Of a DNA stretch of 11,254 bases, positions 1-4,565 are shown in pieces. The notes under the pieces were generated by a model that did not search any database, had not been told where the DNA came from, and saw only the letters and a program-made list of their open reading frames with translations. This DNA comes from CAIRYW01 sp041665985 (GTDB lineage: Bacteria > Patescibacteriota > Minisyncoccia > Phycocordibacterales > CAIRYW01). A program made the position numbers and the translations under genes. Each line of letters opens with the position of its first letter. Within the stretch, counting starts at the first letter, position 1. The stretch is from assembly GCA_041665985.1 (NCBI GenBank), contig JBAYHV010000026.1, forward strand, positions 1 to 11,254, read 5' to 3'.

Positions 1-16
1 GTCGCTCGTACTTAAT

Positions 17-32
17 CCGCCCCAAGGGGCGG
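17..32. repeat. GC-rich perfect hairpin
   Basis: The 16-nt palindrome CCGCCCCAAGGGGCGG stands in an AT-rich genome and could fold as a six-base-pair GC stem with a CAAG loop. It is followed on the plus strand by GGTATTTACCC. It could be a terminator or part of a palindromic repeat. No clean T-tract is visible on either strand, so a terminator role is not established. The whole stretch 1-143 shows no gene. Confidence 0.5.
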
Positions 33-48
33 GGTATTTACCCTTTGT

Positions 49-64
49 TCCGACTTCGCTCGGA
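49..64 (+). repeat. Hairpin with ACTTCGCTC loop
   Basis: TCCGA and TCGGA form a stem around CTTCGC. A second, imperfect hairpin at 71-96 (GAAAAG / CTTTC) encloses GCTTCGCTCA. Both loops match the motif RCTTYGYTC that recurs in other hairpins of this window at 6103-6134, 6150-6182 and, on the other strand, 10254-10275. Confidence 0.5.
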
Positions 65-143
65 CGTCATGAAAAGTTTCGCTTCGCTCACCTTTCGCGC
101 CGTCTCTCACTCGTCGGAATAAATCACATATTTTTCAATCCGA

Positions 144-178
144 ACATAATCGAATTAAAATTTCAGTGCGGGATTCAT
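144..178 (-). repeat. 35-bp repeat, inverted copy at 6748-6782
   Basis: These 35 bases are the exact reverse complement of 6748-6782, beginning ATGAATCCCGCACTG when read on the minus strand. The copy here ends two bases before the stop codon of the AtpZ-like gene. The distant copy forms one arm of a larger inverted-repeat element at 6748-6882, so this one may be a solitary arm or a remnant of that family. Exact identity over 35 bases in non-coding DNA suggests recent copying or conservation. Confidence 0.8.
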
Positions 179-179
179 T

Positions 180-428
180 CTACTTAATAAAGTTTTTTGT
201 TTTTTTATAAATCATCACTCCTGTGGAAACTAGAGAAAGCAGTATTCCAATTATCAAAAAAAGAGGCGATGTTCCCATTTTTTGATCTAAAAACCTTCCT
301 AAAAGCGCCAAAATAACTAATGGAATAATGATAGCGAAACCTACATCATAAGCAAAGGCGATAAGCTGGCCTTTTGTCATAAACTGGTCATCTAACTCAA
401 TTTTCTGCTTATCCTTTTCCTGTTCCAT
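180..428 (-). CDS. atpZ: AtpZ/AtpI-like small membrane protein (F0F1-ATPase accessory)
   Basis: This encodes 82 residues with two membrane segments, about residues 22-45 and 54-74. Between them lies GRFLDQKMGTSPLFLIIG, which matches the G-x-x-LD...GTSPLF-x-x-xG pattern of the AtpZ/AtpI family. These proteins sit next to ATP synthase operons and are thought to help F0 assembly or divalent cation supply. The N-terminal 20 residues are charged and probably cytoplasmic. I chose the ATG at 426-428; an upstream TTG would add seven residues and overlap a possible -10 box. In relatives this gene precedes atpB, so the ATP synthase operon may lie beyond the left edge, but that is inference. The stop is TAG. 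The family call is good; the exact role within the family is not settled. Confidence 0.75.
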   Translation of the reverse strand: MEQEKDKQKIELDDQFMTKGQLIAFAYDVGFAIIIPLVILALLGRFLDQKMGTSPLFLIIGILLSLVSTGVMIYKKTKNFIK

Positions 429-497
429 TAAGTTAAAGGATTGTACCAAATAATACTACCTATTTCCACAAAATGTGGTTATAAAGGATTATTCTGA

Positions 498-503
498 TAT
501 AAT
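498..503 (+). promoter_or_regulatory. Extended -10 promoter for the riboflavin gene group
   Basis: TATAAT is preceded by TGA, giving a full extended -10 (TGnTATAAT) 23 nt before the ATG at 527. There is no clear -35 and no Shine-Dalgarno at proper spacing; GAGG at 529-532 lies within the first codons. Confidence 0.55.
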
Positions 504-526
504 TTTGTAAAATAAAATTAATTTAA

Positions 527-1024
527 ATGAGGATGATGCAAAAAGATGTCAATAAAAAACTGGATCAAATAGCTGTTAAATTTACAAGGTGGATCGGTTC
601 ACCTTCCTCTATTTTCTTCCATTCTCTTTTTTTTATAGCTTGTTTCGTGCCATATTTTTTTGGAGGAAATATTGAAAAAACCTTACTTTTCCTTACAACA
701 GTGGTATCACTCGAGGCTATTTACCTTGCTATTCTTATTCAAATGACAGTCAATAGAAACATTGAAAACCTTATCGAGGTTGGAAAAGATATCACAGAAA
801 TTCAAGAGGATGTGGATGAAATTCAAAAAGACGTTGATGAGATTCAGGAGGATGTGGATGAAATTCAAAAAGACGTTGATGAGATTCAGGAGGATGTGGA
901 TGAAATCGAGCAAGATGAATTAGACGAAGATAAAAAAGAAAGAGAATACGCAGAGACTCTTCAGAAAATTCAAAATGCTGTAGAAAACATTATGAAAGAT
1001 ATAGATAAATTAAAAATGAAGTAA
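527..1024 (+). CDS. DUF1003/low-affinity iron permease-like membrane protein with heptad-repeat tail
   Basis: This 165-residue protein has an N-terminal amphipathic segment with RWIGSPSS, then two membrane helices (about 28-46 and 52-75). The segment SLEAIYLAILIQMTVNRN resembles the end of the DUF1003/low-affinity iron permease-like fold. Residues about 87-128 form a strongly acidic coiled coil built from heptads alternating DEIQEDV and DEIQKDV, followed by a charged helical tail. The heptads are encoded by a 42-bp exact tandem repeat. Function is unknown; the tail probably multimerises on the cytoplasmic side. The stop codon lies one base before the ATG of the riboflavin kinase, so the two are very likely co-transcribed, although no functional link to flavins is evident. 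The antisense reading frame over the repeat is an artefact of the repeat itself. Confidence 0.75.
   Translation: MRMMQKDVNKKLDQIAVKFTRWIGSPSSIFFHSLFFIACFVPYFFGGNIEKTLLFLTTVVSLEAIYLAILIQMTVNRNIENLIEVGKDITEIQEDVDEIQKDVDEIQEDVDEIQKDVDEIQEDVDEIEQDELDEDKKEREYAETLQKIQNAVENIMKDIDKLKMK
806..906 (+). repeat. 42-bp exact tandem repeat coding for heptads
   Basis: The 42-bp unit starting GAGGATGTGGATGAAATTC occurs at 806-847 and 848-889, with a partial third copy at 890-906. The copies are identical at DNA level, not only in protein. Each unit encodes two coiled-coil heptads, so the array can change length without leaving frame. Exact DNA identity points to recent expansion or ongoing gene conversion. 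Confidence 0.85.
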
Positions 1025-1025
1025 A

Positions 1026-1367
1026 ATGAAAATTTCAGGAACAATTATTGAAGGCAATAAACAGGGAAGAGAAATAGGTTTTCCAACAGCTAACATAAAA
1101 ATTACAAAAAAAATCGAACCTGGTATATATAAAGGTTACACAAAAGTAGATAGTAGAGAATTTTTATCAGCAATATACATAGGAAGTCGTAGACCGGATA
1201 TTTTAGAGACTCATTTAATAGATTTTACAGGTGAAGATATTTACAGAAAAAATATTGAAGTTGAGATTCAGGAGAAAATTAGAGAAGACGCAGTAGGAAT
1301 CTCTCAGGAAGAAATAAAGGAATTAATATATTCTGATATATTAAAAATAATTTCAAAAAATGTTTAG
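1026..1367 (+). CDS. ribF: Stand-alone riboflavin kinase (RibF C-terminal domain)
   Basis: This 113-residue protein corresponds to the flavokinase domain of RibF, which phosphorylates riboflavin to FMN (EC 2.7.1.26). Visible hallmarks are GREIGFPTAN (14-23, the PTAN nucleotide/flavin-binding motif), PGIY (32-35), IGSRRP (52-57) and ETHLIDF (61-67), whose Glu is the catalytic base in the family. The FAD synthetase (adenylyltransferase) domain normally fused at the N-terminus of bacterial RibF is absent, so FMN rather than FAD is the expected product. It follows the preceding gene by one base and precedes ribE and ribH, which fits a riboflavin-to-FMN operon. The stop TAG at 1365-1367 overlaps an ATG at 1360 that begins MFSGIV, apparently a relic RibE start. 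The stop is in the same frame as ribE at 1428, with no other stop between. Confidence 0.85.
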   Translation: MKISGTIIEGNKQGREIGFPTANIKITKKIEPGIYKGYTKVDSREFLSAIYIGSRRPDILETHLIDFTGEDIYRKNIEVEIQEKIREDAVGISQEEIKELIYSDILKIISKNV

Positions 1368-1380
1368 TGGAATAGTGCCC

Positions 1381-1420
1381 ACCTGTCGTCACCTGCAGGC
1401 TTAGCCAATGGCGGACAGGT
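1381..1420 (+). repeat. 40-bp palindromic element, copy 1 (ribE start)
   Basis: The outer arms are ACCTGTC and GACAGGT, with CCTGCAGG in the middle and GCCAATGGC in the right half. The length is exactly 40 bp, as in the other three copies (2320-2359, 3864-3903, 10194-10233). Read in the ribE frame it encodes HLSSPAGLANGGQVK, directly followed by KK and the RibE Met. The outer pair is A-T here against G-C in the other copies, so pairing is kept. Confidence 0.9.
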
Positions 1421-1427
1421 CAAAAAA

Positions 1428-1997
1428 ATGTTCACAGGAATCATAACTAAAAAAATAAAAGTTGGAGACATAATAAAGACAAAAAATTCTTTAGAAATTA
1501 TTTTTGACCTACCAAAAGGAATTTTTCTTGAGGAGGGAGAAAGCGTTTCTTTAAATGGAATTTGTTCGACAGTAGCGAAACATTCAAAAGATAACTTTCA
1601 AATTCACTATATGAAAGAAACCTTAGACAATACAAAAGCTAAAAATTTAAAAGTTGGCGACCCGGTAAATTTTGAACAAAGCCTTAAGTGGAACGACAAG
1701 GTTTCAGGGCATTTTGTTTCAGGACATATTGATTGCGTGGGGAAAGTGGTCTCAATAGAAAAGAAAAAAGGTTGGGTATTAAAAATTAGCATTCCTGCTA
1801 AATTTATGAAATATGTTGCATTAAAAGGCTCGATTTCAATCGATGGAGTTTCTTTAACTGTTTCTAAAGTAACAAAAACTGGCTTTGAGGTTTCCCTTAT
1901 TCCTTATACAATTGAACATACAACCCTAGGAGATCTTTCAAAAGGAAACTTGGTAAATATTGAAACCGATCTACTAGCTAAGTACTTGCCCCGTTAG
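1428..1997 (+). CDS. ribE: Riboflavin synthase alpha subunit
   Basis: This 189-residue enzyme dismutates two 6,7-dimethyl-8-ribityllumazine molecules to riboflavin (EC 2.5.1.9). Two lumazine-binding repeats are visible. The first (about 1-87) holds MFTGI at the start and SVSLNGICSTV. The second (about 88-185) holds SGHFVSGHIDCVG, GSISIDGVSLTV and IPYTIEHTTLG. The canonical MFTGI N-terminus decides the ATG at 1428. No Shine-Dalgarno is seen. Directly upstream, in frame, lies a copy of the 40-bp palindromic element, and before that a second N-terminus-like start (MFSGIV at 1360), which now runs into TAG at 1402-1404 after 14 codons. RibE and RibH catalyse the last two steps of riboflavin synthesis; the earlier genes (ribA/ribB/ribD types) are not in this window. 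Confidence 0.92.
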   Translation: MFTGIITKKIKVGDIIKTKNSLEIIFDLPKGIFLEEGESVSLNGICSTVAKHSKDNFQIHYMKETLDNTKAKNLKVGDPVNFEQSLKWNDKVSGHFVSGHIDCVGKVVSIEKKKGWVLKISIPAKFMKYVALKGSISIDGVSLTVSKVTKTGFEVSLIPYTIEHTTLGDLSKGNLVNIETDLLAKYLPR

Positions 1998-2108
1998 AAT
2001 TTTCACTAGCACCAAACACAAGTAAGATAGGAAATATCTTTTAAAACACGAATTAAACAGCAAATATTAATAATTAAAAAAATTCTTTTTGGGGCGCAAA
2101 TAAACACT

Positions 2109-2606
2109 ATGCAAAGAAAGCAAAACAAAACAAAATATAAAGTTTCAAAAAATAAAAAAATCGCAATTGTGGTTTCGGAATATAATTCTGATATTACATT
2201 CCCTATGAGAGACGGAGCAATCGAGGAACTGAAGGTCAAAGGAATTTTAGAAAAAAATATAAAAGTTTTTTTTGCACCTGGCGCATTTGAAATTCCAATT
2301 ATTTGTAAAAAAATAGCCCGCCTGTCATCGCCTGCAGGCTCGGCCAATGGCAGACAGGCTAAAAAATTTGATGGAATAATTGCCATTGGATGCGTTATAA
2401 AAGGAGACACCGATCATTATGTATATATTGCAGGTGAATCAACTCGCGGAATTATGGATGTGATGCTTTCGACAAATATTCCAATATCGAATGCAATTCT
2501 TACTGTAAATAATTTAGAACAAGCCAAACTTCGTTCAGAGGGGGAAAATAACAAAGGAATAGAAGCTGCAATTGCGTTATTAAAAATACTTTCTTTAAAA
2601 TTATAA
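2109..2606 (+). CDS. ribH: 6,7-dimethyl-8-ribityllumazine synthase with palindrome-encoded insert
   Basis: This 165-residue RibH condenses 5-amino-6-ribitylaminouracil with dihydroxybutanone phosphate to the lumazine substrate of RibE (EC 2.5.1.78). Hallmarks are IAIVVSEYN (18-26), APGAFEIP (56-63), IAIGCVIKGDTDHYVYIA (91-108, with the catalytic His at 103) and AILTVNNLEQA (129-139). Residues 71-85 (RLSSPAGSANGRQAK) are not part of the family; they are encoded by a 40-bp palindromic element placed between a helix (ICKKIA) and the next strand (FDGIIAIG). The core motifs are intact, so the enzyme is probably active. The first 15 residues are a lysine-rich extension without family counterpart. 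A 111-nt AT-rich gap separates it from ribE; it may be read through or use its own promoter, but no strong -10 is visible. Confidence 0.92.
   Translation: MQRKQNKTKYKVSKNKKIAIVVSEYNSDITFPMRDGAIEELKVKGILEKNIKVFFAPGAFEIPIICKKIARLSSPAGSANGRQAKKFDGIIAIGCVIKGDTDHYVYIAGESTRGIMDVMLSTNIPISNAILTVNNLEQAKLRSEGENNKGIEAAIALLKILSLKL
2320..2359 (+). repeat. 40-bp palindromic element, copy 2 (inside ribH)
   Basis: Arms GCCTGTC and GACAGGC enclose GCCTGCAGGC and GGCCAATGGC. The insert is in frame with ribH and encodes RLSSPAGSANGRQAK with flanking bases. It is much more GC-rich than the surrounding gene and is flanked by A-runs on both sides. Confidence 0.92.
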
Positions 2607-2611
2607 AAATA

Positions 2612-2638
2612 CCCCGCACATTTGATGTCTGTGCGGGG
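2612..2638. terminator. Bidirectional intrinsic terminator
   Basis: CCCCGCACA (2612-2620) pairs perfectly with TGTGCGGGG (2630-2638) around a nine-base loop. On the minus strand the stem is followed by TATTTTTATAA, a good T-tract for the gene ending at 2667. On the plus strand the T-run is weaker (TAGTTATT), but the position directly after the ribH stop fits termination of the riboflavin genes as well. Confidence 0.8.
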
Positions 2639-2666
2639 GTAGTTATTCGTTGCTTTTTTTTGAGGT

Positions 2667-3269
2667 TTAGTTGGCCATGACCAAGGATCTTGGTTCCAAG
2701 AGGGGCACGAACTCATACCGAATCGGTGACACAGATGCATCACTGCGCCCTGTAACCAAATTTGGATAAACTGGTTCACGCTGAAGAACCTCAAAATTAT
2801 GCCCAACCACAACTTCATACCCGAAGGGATGAAGAAGATTTTCGATCTTGGCACGCTCCCTTTGCGCACCGCATTCCTGACAAAGACAGGAAACCATCGC
2901 CGCAGCAAGAAGAGGATCAATATCCTTGATCTCGACACACACCCTTTTCCGGTGGTCATGATTTGTCAAAACCATAACGAGGATCTGTATCATTTTATCC
3001 CGGGCAAATGTCCGAAGATTTTGCGATGCTGTCATCCGAAGGATCGAGTCGACGCCGGCTTGCATCGCTTCGAAGACTCGAGGTGCTTCATTTTGGATTT
3101 TGTGTTCATCCAGAAAATGAAGCGTACTGATCTTTGTGACCGAGCCGTCGTTTTCACTTGTGACGACGCACGAAACGGTTTTTTCCTCTTCAGATTTTCT
3201 GGGATGTGAGTGGAATTGCATTTTTGCAATGCTGAGTAACAGCATATGGAGCGAGGCTTTCTTTATCAT
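2667..3269 (-). CDS. Unrecognised orphan protein, GC-richer than neighbours
   Basis: I do not recognise this 200-residue protein. I chose the ATG at 3267-3269; a TTG further up would place the start inside a leader palindrome. The protein appears soluble, with a basic N-terminus followed by a short hydrophobic patch (MLLLSIA, residues 9-15), and a cysteine cluster CLCQECG at 128-134 that could bind a metal. The base composition is clearly richer in G+C than the flanking rib and PfkB-family genes. A well-placed promoter (3363-3391), a leader of about 87 nt with a 17-bp palindrome, and the terminator at 2612-2638 make it a self-contained transcription unit, convergent with ribH. An open frame on the opposite strand over 2799-3209 is judged to be a shadow because it lacks these signals. 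Acquisition by transfer is possible. Confidence 0.65.
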   Translation of the reverse strand: MIKKASLHMLLLSIAKMQFHSHPRKSEEEKTVSCVVTSENDGSVTKISTLHFLDEHKIQNEAPRVFEAMQAGVDSILRMTASQNLRTFARDKMIQILVMVLTNHDHRKRVCVEIKDIDPLLAAAMVSCLCQECGAQRERAKIENLLHPFGYEVVVGHNFEVLQREPVYPNLVTGRSDASVSPIRYEFVPLLEPRSLVMAN

Positions 3270-3310
3270 ATTTTTTTTGTATTTTCTGTAGGCGCAATAA
3301 GAGCGATTGC

Positions 3311-3327
3311 CGGACAAAATTTGTCCG
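3311..3327 (-). promoter_or_regulatory. 17-bp palindrome in leader of the orphan gene
   Basis: CGGACAAA and TTTGTCCG form a perfect inverted repeat around one central base, about 30 nt downstream of the predicted transcription start and about 40 nt before the ATG at 3269. It could be a repressor operator or an RNA hairpin in the leader. Other genes here have almost no leader, which makes this one stand out. Confidence 0.5.
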
Positions 3328-3362
3328 TTTGTTTAAGCAACGTCAAAGAGCACCAGTGATAA

Positions 3363-3391
3363 ATGCTAACACGGATGACACATCATGTCAA
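3363..3391 (-). promoter_or_regulatory. Sigma-70-type promoter for the orphan gene
   Basis: On the minus strand, TTGACA (3386-3391) is separated by 17 nt from TAGCAT (3363-3368). The -35 is a perfect consensus and the -10 matches four of six. The -35 overlaps a small inverted repeat, TGACA-TGATG-TGTCA. This is the only textbook -35 seen at correct spacing in the window. Confidence 0.6.
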
Positions 3392-3394
3392 ATA

Positions 3395-3418
3395 CAAAAA
3401 GCCTAAGAAAAGGCCTAA
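3395..3418 (-). terminator. Weak terminator after the PfkB kinase
   Basis: Just after the kinase stop, the minus strand reads AGGCC-TTTTCTTA-GGCTT followed by a short T-run. The five-pair stem includes one wobble. It lies directly upstream of the orphan gene's -35 box. Confidence 0.4.
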
Positions 3419-3421
3419 ATA

Positions 3422-4468
3422 CTAGCTTTTTTTGTTTTTTGAAGAAATTTTATAGGCTTGTCCTCCTGAGCTTTGAACGCAAAGTGCTCCCATTACTGAT
3501 CCAATTTCCATAGCATCTTCGATCTTTTGTCCTGAAAGCAGTCCGTGAATAAGTCCAGATCTGAAAGCGTCTCCGGCACCAGTTGGGTCAATTGATTTTT
3601 TTACTTTTACGGCAGGAATTTTTTTGGACCCTTCCTTTGTGTATACAATACTTCCTTTATCTCCCTGAGTTTCAATAATATTAGTTACTCCTAATTTAAA
3701 AATTTCTTCAAAAGAAAATCCAAAATGTTTATTTATCTGAGAGATCTCAACTTCATTTCCAATTAAAATATCTGTGTTCTCTAAACATTTTTTTAGCATC
3801 ACTTTATCAAAAGATGACATTAAAATTTGTCCTGGATCAAAAATAGTCAGAGCATCTTTTTTTGCCTGTCCGCCATTGGCCGAGCCTGCAGGCGACGACA
3901 GGCGGACTTTCTTTTTAAATTCTACAATGTGGGAGGTAATACTTTTTGCAGTACCGGCAGAAAAAATTGCTATGCCGATTTGAGCAAAGTCCTTATTCGA
4001 AAGAATTTTTGATAGGGAAATATTCTCAACATATTCTCCATAAACATTTGGCAAAAATATTCCTATTTGTTCTTTATTAAGATCAGACATTCCATAAAAA
4101 TTTGCAGAAAAACCCTCTTTGTCCTCATGAACACGCAGATCCACTCCAACATTTTTCAAATGTTTTTTATAATTTAGTGCAAAATCCTTTCCCACAACTG
4201 AGGCTAAAATTGGTTTTTGCTTAAGAAGACCCAAGCCGTAAGAAATATTAGCAGCAGTTCCGCCATAATATTCTTTTTTGCTATGTGCAGTGAACATCAA
4301 ATTTTGCACATCAAGAACTCCATCTTTTAAATTTATATGATCCTTGATGTTGGAAGACAAATCAAAAAGGGTATCAATGACAACAGAACCAACCACTAAG
4401 GCTTTCTTGTTGCTCTTTTTAATATTTTTAGTTTTTTTGGAACTTTTCACTTTATGAACTTTATTCAT
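3422..4468 (-). CDS. PfkB-family kinase, probable adenosine kinase
   Basis: This 348-residue protein belongs to the PfkB/ribokinase family. Visible motifs are the N-terminal strand ALVVGSVVIDTL (23-34), the GGTAAN dipeptide region (69-74), NEVEI (238-242) and the catalytic anion hole DPTGAGDAF (294-302) with its base Asp300. The first 22 residues are a lysine-rich extension. Residues 189-203 (RLSSPAGSANGGQAK) come from a 40-bp palindromic element inserted in frame between a helix and the strand before DPGQ. It lies just downstream of adenosylhomocysteinase on the same strand; an adenosine kinase there would remove the inhibitory product adenosine. That substrate is inferred from context; another nucleoside or sugar is possible. 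The ATG at 4466-4468 lies inside the arm of an inverted-repeat element that also supplies a TATACT -10 box. Confidence 0.8.
   Translation of the reverse strand: MNKVHKVKSSKKTKNIKKSNKKALVVGSVVIDTLFDLSSNIKDHINLKDGVLDVQNLMFTAHSKKEYYGGTAANISYGLGLLKQKPILASVVGKDFALNYKKHLKNVGVDLRVHEDKEGFSANFYGMSDLNKEQIGIFLPNVYGEYVENISLSKILSNKDFAQIGIAIFSAGTAKSITSHIVEFKKKVRLSSPAGSANGGQAKKDALTIFDPGQILMSSFDKVMLKKCLENTDILIGNEVEISQINKHFGFSFEEIFKLGVTNIIETQGDKGSIVYTKEGSKKIPAVKVKKSIDPTGAGDAFRSGLIHGLLSGQKIEDAMEIGSVMGALCVQSSGGQAYKISSKNKKS
3864..3903 (-). repeat. 40-bp palindromic element, copy 3 (inside PfkB kinase)
   Basis: Read on the minus strand, the arms are GCCTGTC and GACAGGC, with the same inner GCCTGCAGGC and GGCCAATGGC as copy 2. 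It encodes RLSSPAGSANGGQAK in the same phase as the other copies although this gene runs in the opposite direction on the chromosome. Confidence 0.92.
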
Positions 4469-4554
4469 CCGCACACTAACTTTTATTTGTTAGTATACTT
4501 ATTTAATTTTGTAATAATCTATCAACAATATAAAAGTTAAGTTAGTGTGCGGAT
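4467..4554. repeat. Inverted-repeat (MITE-like) element B, copy 1
   Basis: The left arm ATCCGCACACTAACTTTTAT (4467-4486) is matched by its reverse complement at the right end (4530-4554), except that the right arm carries five extra bases. About 43 nt of AT-rich sequence lie between them. It fills the gap between sahH and the PfkB kinase and contains the kinase ATG. A related element with the same GCACACTAA ends is at 6548-6683. Confidence 0.75.
4492..4497 (-). promoter_or_regulatory. Possible -10 box carried by element B
   Basis: On the minus strand TATACT lies 23 nt before the kinase ATG at 4468, inside the inverted-repeat element. It could give the kinase its own promoter. No matching -35 is obvious. 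Confidence 0.4.
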
Positions 4555-4565
4555 AAACTTTTTAC

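Noticed and set aside
806..906. Regular repeats that could suggest a CRISPR array
   Set aside because: The 42-bp units are contiguous with no spacers and lie in frame inside a coiled-coil gene.
1607..1792. Minus-strand open frame opposite ribE
   Set aside because: It lies wholly inside the well-supported ribE gene and has no start or promoter signals.
2799..3209. Open frame on the plus strand opposite the orphan gene
   Set aside because: It has no promoter or terminator of its own, whereas the minus-strand gene has both. The translation shows no family features.
3270..3317. Longer start for the orphan gene at a TTG (3315-3317)
   Set aside because: The TTG lies inside the leader palindrome and would give an unlikely N-terminus; the ATG at 3269 is preferred.
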